64,000 bases of DNA from Rhopalosiphum padi (taxonomy: Eukaryota; Arthropoda; Insecta; Hemiptera; Aphididae), in the NCBI RefSeq assembly GCF_020882245.1, contig NC_083598.1:57697858-57761857 (forward strand), given 5' to 3'. The translations under genes were made by a program, and so were the position numbers. Below are positions 53,301 to 64,000 of this stretch, piece by piece (positions within the stretch are counted from its first letter, which is position 1; each line of letters opens with the position of its first letter). The notes below the pieces were generated by a model that was not told the DNA's origin, searched no databases, and saw only the letters and a list, made by a program, of their open reading frames with translations.

Positions 53301-55561
53301 TATTACGTGTTAAAAAAAACGCGTTTTAATTATTGCGTTATAATAACTGAACTACGCCACCGACGATGGTTAGTGCGATTAAACTACTGCGAACTAATTA
53401 ACGGTTAATACAAAATAATGCATTTCCTGCTTTTCTGTCCTTGGGCTTGAAAATGGTTTACCATCTTTTACAAAACAGAAATATTTATATTGAGAGAGAT
53501 ACACATTGGTATATAGTTGTCAAGGCACGCATTTTTTTTTTTTTTATATATAATAATAATAGTATAGTACAATTATAATGATACAATCGCAAGAATTGGA
53601 TTAACCGAAAATCTTAAACGTATAAAAACCGGGTTTTTTTTACGAATACCTACGAGAATTTTTGTCGCCCCAAAATTAAAAATATAGTCAGTTAAGATAC
53701 TAAGATTAGGTATTGTGCACTATATTTATTGTGCTTCACTCTTTTTGTCGCAATCCTGTGTCGCATCATTATTATATTATACATTTGAAAGCAGTAATAA
53801 ATTACCCTACTAAAAAAAACCAAGAGAAGCTCGCATGACCTGGTCCCGTAAATAGTTTAAAAATAAATATTTCCAAAATACGATAGATATGATATGAACC
53901 ATATAGCATAAAGCAAGTACTCGTAAATAGTACATGTAAATAAATACATGAAAATAAGCCTATATTGTTTTATAATCATAGAATTAAAATGTTTTAAAAC
54001 AGATTAAATTGTTCAAGTAATTGATTTTTAATTTGTATTGATTAAAACTTGGCTTCTATGAGCTATAGCCATCAGTAAGTTATAATTATTTTATTTCTTT
54101 AATTTTACACAATTTATTCTTGTTAAAGACGATACTTTAAAACGGAAAAATACAATTATATTCTTATATTTGTCTCAAGATCTTATTTTTTTTTTTTATA
54201 GTTTATTTATTCTATTAACTGCTGTTATTTTATAATATTTTTAAGAACTACTCCCCCAGTACAAACTTTGATTACTGGGAATAATGCAATATTGTACACG
54301 TACACTAAATATTGATGTTCAAAAATTGTCGACGTTGTAATAAACTTATTATTATTATTATTTAAAGCATCAAATAGTTGAATGATGTGATACTCTGAAA
54401 TATGTTGATCCACTTATTAACTCAAGCAAAATTTGAAATATTTATTACTATTTTTTAACTAATAAACTAATAAACTAATTATTAGACATATAGTATGTAT
54501 AAATATAATAAAGGAGTAACAAGACGATATCTTTAAAACTAATTTTAGGTGTTTATGTGCTGAAATGTATGTTTTAATTTTAGTTTTTTTTTCTACTTGT
54601 GTTTTACATATTATTAATTATTATATACTCAGTTTAGGAAATAATTATTTCCATACCTAAATGTAGCTTATAAACTTATATATCTTCAATTTAACTTATT
54701 TTAGATGTATGTATATAGGCTTTTCTATCACAAACCAGTTGACATTTTTAAACATGACATTTATGGTAATATTATGTAAAGTCATCGCGTGTGTGTGCTT
54801 GTATATATGCGTATGCATATACACCATTATTGCCTTCATGCACTATATAATACTATGTCCGTGCTATACACACGATTATTTGTGTATACAATATATAATA
54901 ATAGTAATAATAATATTTATGATCTAAATATGTATGCGTATACAACTTAATTTATAATTTGTTCGTTTCGCGTACACATAAAATATAATATGGTATAAGA
55001 TCCACCGACGCGATTCGCCACGATTACGATACATATTATAACATAATTAATTATTATTTGTACGGAAAAACGGACGCGGTGGCGGCGTATTTCCAACGCA
55101 CATAAAATATAAAATATTATTAAAATGTTGATGTACAGCTATTATATATGTAGATCTAACGATGGTTTAACTGAGTAATAATGATTCGGCCTGCTTATTA
55201 CGACAAAAAAAAAAAATTATAACGTTAGATACGTTTTTGAGTGAAACAAACCAAAGTGCTTCTTTGGAGGCGAGGAAAATAAAAAAAAAAACATTATTTT
55301 CAGATCGAACTGGTTTGTATTATTTTTTTTTCCGGAATTTTCATTCGTTAAAAATTAAAATCATTATGCTATAATAACATAAGTCGAGAAAGAAAAGGTT
55401 TTCACGCAAAACGAGTTTTTACCACAGACGAGGGTCAGAAAAAAAACGTATATGATACAGATACACATCTATATAAATGTATTTAATATATACCTATAAA
55501 TGTTTATACGCGAAACCAAATAACAGTTGTTTCCAAAGTGCCTCTCACACGCTATAACTTA

Positions 55562-55602
55562 TGTGTGTGTGTGTGTGTGTGTATGTGTGTGTGTGTGTGT
55601 GT
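55562..55602 (+). repeat. (TG)n microsatellite with one interruption
   Basis: A TG run of about 41 bp interrupted once by TA. Confidence 0.95.
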
Positions 55603-56934
55603 GAGGCAGACGAGGTGGTTTTCGGAGGTCAGATGGGATTAAATCGGGAACATATTCAATAATGAATCGTTATTATTATGGTCGTAATGTATATAATATG
55701 TATTTATATATGATGTTGTAGGTACTTTGCGGTACCCGCAACCGAAGCGTACCTAAACATAATATGGTCAAGTTTTATCTCCACTGCAGCAGCTGTCCCG
55801 TATGTAATTTTGTCCGTCGCTAAATTGCATAATATTATACGAAGTCTATCAGTCTATCTGTACATTTTTTAGAGTGCGCGGGGGCGTGCATATAATATTA
55901 TATTTTTAAACTGTACATTTATATAAAATACGTATATTGTTTCAAAACTTAATGACAATAAAAACGGTTTATTACCGCAAAGAGTCAGCTGAATCTGCAA
56001 TATCAGATTATATATTACATAAATATCGTATTGTATATTTTTGTCTCACGATTACTATAAAATACGATTGGACAATGTACTATCGTCCGCCAATATTATG
56101 ACATAAAAAAACATTTGGTTTCTTACGTGTCAAACGACATAATGTTAGTATTTTGCTCCAGCCACGATCCCGATAATTATTGCACGATCGAGAGGAGAAT
56201 ATGATACTTATAGATAGATTTATGGGCCACGGGGCCATGAGCTATACCAGACAATAATGCACTGCGTTAATTATGTTATTTATAAAAAAGAAAACTTCAT
56301 TACCAAGCAGCGCCTGCACGATATACAATAGGTCATTGGAAAAAAAAATCGCTTTTATCCACCCGGAAGTCAGCGTGCGACTTGTTTCAGATATACATAA
56401 TAATATGTACTTATTACTTATTAGTATTATTCGAAAATATACAATACGACAATACTAACAGATATAATAATATGTAGGTACATGTATGAACTTTACGAAC
56501 GTGTATTTTAGTAACGACACAAGTCACAACATATTATAATATTAGGTTTGTTCATTATTGTTACTTTATGCATAAATTATAATATATAATAATAATATAT
56601 ACGTCTACGAGTAACAATAAACATATTTGGTGCAAAGTAAAAAGTGTTAAATTTAAAATTCCAACTTCTCTGTAAGACTTTTAAAAAGTTTTGAAATTCT
56701 TTGAAAGTCGTTTATAATACACGCCATTTGGGTTACAGTGGTAATAGACATTAATACATTATAATATAGAGGCGTTCAACTAGAAATCCTATATCTATAA
56801 CTCATCTCAGATAAATCTCATCTCATAAACAAAAAAGTAAGGAAGTGATAATCGTTTAGCTATACATAAGGTGTCGAATGGATCACTATTATGGATGTAT
56901 TAAATTCGAAATCAATGATATATCATTGTATATG

Positions 56935-57470
56935 AAAAACGATTCTGTGAGAAAATGGTCTTTCAGCTTATTATAATATCACTTATACTGTGATTTGTTT
57001 TTTTTGTACAGCTATCAAAGCAATGTATATCTTTACTTTTAATATTGTGGTATTTTTATATAATTTTTCTTAGCTAATGCAAAGTATTTAATAATTATAA
57101 TACTATATATTTATACCATATTATAATAATTTATACAACTCAAAATTCAATTTTATCTTTTTGTAAATACCGTAAAACAGTAAAAACAGATTCATAATAT
57201 AAATTGATATTATCTTAAATTAAATCTAAAATGTTATCATTGGGTGTAATAAAGTTCATAATAATATTATAATATACATAAAAAATTTAAGTTTCCACAA
57301 ATAATATTTTTAAATTATAACAAAGTAGTTAACATCGTTATTTATTGCTTAAACAAGTAATTTCATCAAAATTTAAATTTTAAATATTTAAATATCTATA
57401 AAAAATAATCACCTTTACATATATATTTTTAGATTTTATAGTTTCAGTATGAACTACTTATGAGGAATCT
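56935..57470 (+). repeat. Dispersed AT-rich repeat, copy 2
   Basis: AAAAACGATTCTGTGA at 56935-56950, and GTTTCAGTATGAACTACTTA followed by TGAGGAATCT at 57441-57470, match copy 1 near 26.4-26.8 kb. A weaker echo (CAGCTTATGTGGAATCT) follows at about 57642-57658. The very AT-rich block from about 56.6 to 57.9 kb probably all belongs to this family. Confidence 0.5.
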
Positions 57471-60400
57471 AGTATCAAAACTTAGATGTTAAAATAAAAG
57501 TTTTTATTAATTTTTATCTAAAAAATAGTTTAAAATTGTTTGCGATTTTGACAAACTTAATTAAAATTCTAACTCCAATTGCATAATTAAAAAAAAATTG
57601 TGATTATTTATTTTTAATATTTATATTATACAGGTATAAAAACAGCTTATGTGGAATCTTTTATTATATTTTTAAGAATTATGAAATTTTTATCAAAATG
57701 ATTGAAAAAAAACTAAAAAAAAAATTGCAAAATTTAGCATACTTTTAAACAATTCAAAATAAGTTAAATTTTTTTGGAGATTTCATTATATAATAGAAAG
57801 TTTCAAGTATTTAGGGTTATATTAGATTTTTAATTACAATAACAACAAACGATAACATATAATACAGTGTTTATTAACTTTGTGTAATGGCGACACATAA
57901 ATTTACTATTTGTTCTATTATATTATTAAATACTTATACATCATATTGTTCTGCCGTCCATAAGCTACGCATATTATAATATAATTTATACGCACGTAAG
58001 CCCTTCCCCACCAATAAAATTCTGGACTACTTTTATTCAAATATTGTGTTCACCATTTACAAGCATTTGATTAACATATACTAAATTTATTACATTAAAC
58101 GGAGCTATTATAGGATAGTATGTAAATACGATCCCTTTTTTCAGTATTTTCATTATTACTCGAATAATAGTTTTAAACAAATGCTAAAAACTGTAAAACA
58201 AATGAACATAGCTGACGTAAAAAATATTAAAATATTTCCAAAATTTTATTCTAAGGGGGGAAAGTACGTATGTGTACTTTGTATTATATTTTAGGTAACC
58301 TAATGGACTTCTGTAAAATAATGTTAAACGTGCAATTTTATGTGTGTACAATTATATATTACCTACGAATTTTCGATGGATTTTTTTACGAAACGTTTAT
58401 GTATGGTTGTTCGGCGGACTTCAATAAAGTGACTCCGCATAGAGTATATTATATATATAAATCATATATCTGAGTATGATTTTTAGTAAAATAAAAAATA
58501 CAAAATAAAATATTGACATGCGGTTGACTTTCATGGCGTATGTATGCGGCACAAAATGTGTTTTGTTTTCGCCTAAAAACCACACAAATATATACATTTT
58601 TTCTCACAGGTTTTCCGCTGAGGATCTTTGCACATACAACACATACATATAATATTTACACGAGCAGCACGGCAATGACCTTTACGAGGCCGACGGAAAA
58701 CATAATCTATTTAGACGTGTGTATTCTTGATGTTGTGATGATGCGCACGCATATACACTGTTATATAAATGTACTAAAACTTTATTTCTCAGTTTTTCAA
58801 AAAAGATAAACTCGTTAGAAGTGATTATCGGGAAAGGACTTTACGGAATATGTTAATTTACATGTGAATCGTGTGCAATACACCATCGAAAAACTATATA
58901 AATACTGGTAAAATATTATATCCGGTATAAGCGACTATAAACGATTAGACAAGAAAAGTACAGTAATAATTTGCTACAGTGTGAATTGGCTACGAAAACG
59001 GATTAATAGAGGTGGAAATAGAGTCGATGGGGTCGACGATTCAGAGATTCCGTCAGTGATTCCGGAAGCTTTGAATGTCCTCTACTATGAGCATAAACGT
59101 CTGACCGATTGCGCGGGGAGAAGTTGTGTGTTGACTCGTTGATTACAGTATGCAGCAAGAACCTTGCACCGCATTGGTCTATTTCTTAATCTGATATTAT
59201 TCTATTTGAATATTAATAATGTGATAATTTTGTGTAGCTAATTCTAAGTATTGTACTATATTATAATAGTTATTACGCCAAACTTCAGAACTATATACTC
59301 ATCAAGTGCCATAAACGATCGACGTATTATATTGTTTATTTGTTCGATTACGTACAGTCTCTATCATTCGTTATACTCTATTATAATTATGACTATGTGT
59401 ATTATAAACACTACTATAAACTATATACATTATAAACGCACATTCCACGCTTTTTTTTTTGCTCAGTATAAATAATTACAAAATATTATTAAAACGACAC
59501 GCGGCTACTGCGGTTAGTTCGACATTTTCCACTAACCGTTATTATAACCATCTAAAGTATAGTACTATAATTTGAAATATATACGATTTATTTTATGCCA
59601 AACGTATCGACTTGATAGACACCTCTCACGCAATGATGTTGAAAACCTGCAACTATGGGAATTATTATTATAACTATTTATGTTATGAGCGATCTATAAG
59701 CCGATATAGTCCACCACCGCACATAAACGCGTAAATATTATATGATTTAATATTTACATCCGCGTAGTGTGTGCTTTTCGCAGTATTGAGTATAATATTA
59801 TGCGGGTATATCATTGTGTTGATTTATACGTCAAATAGCATATTATCTATAATTCATACTTGAGGTGTCCCCCGAGTCTGCCACCGCTGGACACTTGACC
59901 GCAACTGTCGCGGCTCGTGTTGAACGCAATTTTTTGAAAAGCGCGCAAAAACTGTTTTTTTTTCTTTTTTTTTGCCGAAACGTTATAATATCGTAACGTT
60001 ATTACAATGCGGTATGTATAATATACGGTAAACAGCGGCGGTGGTGTATTAAATTGTGTGTGACGACCGCGAGCGGACCAGTGTTTTTCAGGTGTATAAT
60101 TTTTCATTTTTTTTCCACGCGTACATCTCTTCTACCCCCGCCGCAATACCGCCTATTCGTAAACAACAATAACGATAATAATAATAATATAATATATAAC
60201 AACGCGCGACTGTAGAGAGTATTATGCATATACCTATATTTTATGTATTGGTACATTGTGGCGCGGTGGCTGAGCGTTATCTCCGGTGGCGGATGGATGA
60301 ACGATATTACTGCAGCAGTCTTCCGAGAATGGTATAAACAATAACGGTACAGTATATTATTATTGTTATTAAGTATTATTACGTAAGATCTTGCGGGCTC

Positions 60401-61359
60401 TTTGCTGCGGTATCCTTTTATACGCGCGAACATACACACATCTGTTGTTTTTTTTTTTTTTTTTTGTTTTTTACTTCACATTTACAATGCAATATAGTAT
60501 AACATTATAATATCGTATATACATAAATATACGACAAAAGTCACGTACTATTAGCTGGTCGGTAAATATATATATATATATGCGTGCGTGTGTATGTTAT
60601 TATTATTATACATTCCGTATCGATATTATATAAATCAATATATTAATAGTGTCCGCGTACGCATAGACATTGTGTAGCTGGGTAATTTTTGGACGCGTAC
60701 ATCATGCCATATCATAATAATATTATAACGATCGGTTTAAGACCACGCGCGAAAATGGTCGGTACGCACAGTGCTATAATATACATGTATATGCATATAT
60801 ATAGTGTACACGACCGCGTAAACAAATAATATAATATGCAACGCATGTACAAGTCTCGCCCGAAAACCGCGTGTGGGCGAACACGCCGTCGGTCGTAAAC
60901 AGATGCGCGTAACACCGATATATATACATAATATTATTATTTTTTTTATTATAACGTACGCGAATCATTATTCTCGTACGTACAGATATTATGCGAGATT
61001 ACGGGAAAATATTAACGGATCTTTCGAACCCGTCATTATAATAGCCGCCACCGCGTAAAATATCACGCGCGTAGGCGTAGGTATACCTGTACAGGGCCTA
61101 TATACATATTGTGCGGACGTGATTTCTTTTTAGTGGGATTTGCGTCTACTTCGAGACAAAATTGTCTGCGTGTTTCATTACACCAATACTTATACGCATT
61201 ATAATATACGTACAATGCTCGAAAAAAACGGCCGACACCCGCCAGAGACGTTCGTCCCCCCCAATCGGAATCTAGACATCACTGTATATGTCTGACCGCG
61301 ATCAGATTACATCACTATGATGGTATATATTTGAAAATACGCACGAAGCACGGACTTAC

Positions 61360-61490
61360 AGAACCCGCGGCAAATACTCTCGAACGGTCGGCGGGAGGTC
61401 GGACGCCAGACAGGATGCAGAGAAGACGAGGCTATCAGAAGTTCTTCGCGCTTCGTTCACTCCGGCGCAGGACAGTGGTGTATCATTATT
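61360..61490 (-). promoter_or_regulatory. Possible minus-strand first exon ending at a GTAAGT donor
   Basis: A GC-richer block on the same strand as Atg16 ends in GTTCT followed by GTAAGT (61359-61354). Upstream sequence is AT-rich (GTATAATAATGATACACC just before CACTGTCCTGCG). No ATG-initiated frame looks like the Atg16 N-terminus. It may be a 5' UTR exon of Atg16 or of another gene, or chance. The same bases read TTACAG on the plus strand, so orientation is not certain. Confidence 0.22.
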
Positions 61491-62127
61491 ATACAATTGT
61501 ACGTTTCAATAATCAGCTATCCCATTTGAAAAATGATTTATTTTCAGTATATCATATAGTGTTGTTTCTTTTGTGTATACAAATTGACTTTCCTAGTTGA
61601 ATCAAATACATTGAACGACTTCTTCGATATACGTGTGTACGGCAATTTATAAGTATAAGCAATAGGTAGGTTATACTTGATATTTCTGAAGATTTGTGCC
61701 CAAACAGAAATGTCTACAGAAATTAATTAAAATGTTAATATTATTAAAAAATCGATTATACAACCATTAACGATTAAAACAATATAACGTGCCTAACGGT
61801 TTGCTCGGAATCTAAAACTAAACCAAACTTCCGAGGTGTTTACAATACAATATCAATATAACAGTACACACTTTCTCAAGCACGTAAATTAATGATCTTA
61901 ATTACTGTTGTAAGTATAACACGCTGCCCACGCGTTCTGTAAAGATATTATAGATTCATCTCACGATTTCACGAATTTAATAATAATATAAAAACAAACG
62001 TTGACGGCATTCGTATACGCTTGTGCTCGGAATACTGCAGCTGGTGTAATTGTGTTATTCACTATAATAATATATTATATTTATATATATATATATGCTG
62101 TCACACTGAGAGATAAAAGATACAGAA

Positions 62128-62130
<3 letters not shown>

Positions 62131-62164
<34 letters not shown>
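62131..62164 (+). repeat. (GA)17 microsatellite
   Basis: A perfect GA run of 34 bp. Confidence 0.95.
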
Positions 62165-62165
<1 letters not shown>

Positions 62166-64000
62166 GACCACAAGACCTTTTTAATTACGCGCCGTTAAAA
62201 GCGTTCGCCTAATAGAACCGTCGAGTCACGGTGATTCCAGCGAAACTATATTAAACATCTCGAGTATTACACCCCACACCCCACACAAAGAGCCACGTGC
62301 GGCGCTTTGACATTTATATAATAATAATAATAATAATAATTATAATTCCAATTAAAATATATAGGTATGTTGTTTTATAGTTGGATAAAATATTCAAAAG
62401 CGACACGCGACGGATGTACGCCATACACGACAAACATGTGCATTTTATCGTGTGTGTGTGTGTGTGTGCGCGAATTTGTCATATGTGTGTGTATTAGATT
62501 ACGGTACGTTATCAATTGTCATACATTAAACCTAAATAGGTTACGAGTGCTTACAAACGGTATAGACCTGTGTGTGACACAGCGATGAGCGCTGTACATC
62601 GCTATAGATGATTATTAATTATTATCGAGATTATATTATTATATTACCGTAATAATATTATACAACCTCAATCTATTATGTTATTATAATATATGTATTA
62701 CGTCAATCGGAATGTTAACTTTTGCGTTTGCGATTGACGAGGCGACAGATACATGCGTACCTGTATACTACACGAGTAATGAGTGCCATTTATATGCGTA
62801 TTATATTATATTATTATATAGTATAATAGTTCACCGCGCATAGCTCGTTTATTGCGAACGAACGTCGTTTTCAATATCCAAATCAATAACAAGCGATTAC
62901 ATCAAATTAACGAATAAAATTTAATTTGCAGACTTTATATGCGTCGTGGATAAACCATGAATTAGATTCGTGAGTATAATATTATAATAATACAGTAAAT
63001 AGTATAGTTTAAAATATAATAAAATTAAAGAAATACGAGTCGTATTAAACTCAATCAATCCGACACATTCGCGAAAATAAAAAGTTCCATACTTGTAGTG
63101 CACGTAATACTCGTATACAGGGCTTAAACCGAAATCGCGCTTATTTTTTCCTAAGGCATTTCGCAGATACTGTGAATATACGAATATATAGTATTATGTC
63201 ATTAAGTTTCGTTGACCGCATAATGAATAAATTGTAATATCATAATAATATTATGTGCCTCAAATTTACGCTCTTAAATTATATCGGACGAAATCGTTAT
63301 TCGTGATATGTACACATTTATAGTTGATTGACGTTTTGCAATATAATAATGCCGAGACTTATTTATATCAAAGATAATGATAGTATTACGTCCAATGTCA
63401 CATCTTAAATAACCGTAACCCAATAATCCCGTTAGAGTGGAAAATAAAATCGATTTTAAGATCACGTAATGTATGTTATGATCATAATATAAAAATTGGA
63501 CGAGACAGTCATTTAGTTTTTACCTACCTATTTATAAACTTTAAAATTAAAAACATTATTTTATCACATAAGATTATGTAATATGCAAATTATTTTAATA
63601 TAATATTTTTACTGATTATCACTTTCAACGCTATGGCTATACTGTATTATTTACATATTTATAATATACATGTACTTTGACAAATAACAATAGTTGAGTG
63701 TGTGAGGTTTCGAAGTATATGAAATATTATGATTATTAATTATTCACGATATTATAGGTAGTATAGTATCATAAATGATAAAAAATCATCGTATACGTGA
63801 TTGTAAATATGAATGATATCGAAATTTCCATTAAGTTAAGAGGGAAAAATCGAATTATCTTACGCATCCTTTTTACTCGGAAACAATATATATTCGCAAC
63901 ATATTACCAAGAAATAATAGAATGGTATATTATTACTATCTTATGTACGTAATCCGTTTTTAGCTATAAAACATGAGTAGGTTGTAGAATAGGTATTAAA

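Larger units (their letters stand above)
36903..64000. other. Region upstream of Atg16 exon A: intron or intergenic, no supported exon
   Basis: I looked on the minus strand for the missing WD40 blades and the coiled coil and found none. The sequence alternates between CpG-richer stretches (about 36.9-40, 41.3-45.4, 46.9-49, 51.2-53.6, 58.5-63 kb) and AT-rich ones (40-41.2, 45.5-46.4, 49.1-51, 53.8-54.7, 56.5-58.3 kb). TA, TG, GA and AAT microsatellites are frequent. The longest frames (44419-45186, 52685-53128, 43340-43723) are rich in Tyr, Ile and Cys from TA/TG repeats and are not credible genes. A plus-strand frame at 48332-48637 has more even composition but no recognised family. Confidence 0.6.

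Noticed and set aside
60258..60300. GTGGCGCGGTGGCTGAGCG resembling a tRNA/SINE A box
   Set aside because: No B box follows within the usual 30-60 nt, and no cloverleaf can be formed.

Overview
The window looks like nuclear DNA of a hemipteran insect, most likely an aphid. It is AT-rich, intron-dominated and full of TA, CA, GA and AAT microsatellites. It carries AT-rich dispersed repeats of a kind I associate with aphid genomes, and its only clear gene is a eukaryotic autophagy gene split by long introns. The species call is inference. No bacterial-style operons, rRNA, convincing tRNA or CRISPR arrays were seen.

The one well-supported gene is on the minus strand between 36902 and 19969: the C-terminal 210 codons of an Atg16 (ATG16L1-like) protein. 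Five exons (36782-36902, 36040-36219, 22819-22903, 20617-20769, 19969-20062) join in perfect phase. They encode the last five WD40 repeats and a natural stop. The N-terminal ATG5-binding and coiled-coil parts and the first WD blades were not found and probably lie beyond position 64000. The third exon is read correctly only if its 5' splice site is the rare GC type (GCAAGT). The intron after it holds a 60-nt candidate cassette exon that fits the same phase.

Region by region: 1-6340 is AT-rich with no gene. 6345-6509 is a possible retrotransposon gag remnant. 6510-16000 has a CpG-richer stretch (about 7.2-12.9 kb) and a cytosine-rich, coding-like relic near 13.9-14.2 kb. 16005-16516 is a broken minus-strand coding relic. 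About 17.5-17.7 kb resembles a plus-strand promoter and non-coding first exon. 19969-36902 is Atg16 with introns of 562, 13136, 2049 and 554 bp. The 13.1-kb intron contains a 714-bp foldback element (24138-24851) and a 1.7-kb element with inverted subterminal repeats (25998-27689). The 562-bp intron contains a 201-bp mariner-type MITE. 36903-64000 shows no supported coding exon. It is either the upstream intron of Atg16 or intergenic sequence, with a candidate exon/donor near 61.36-61.49 kb and a second copy of an AT-rich repeat near 56.9-57.9 kb.

Most open reading frames in the window are low-complexity translations of TA or CA repeats and are not listed as genes.
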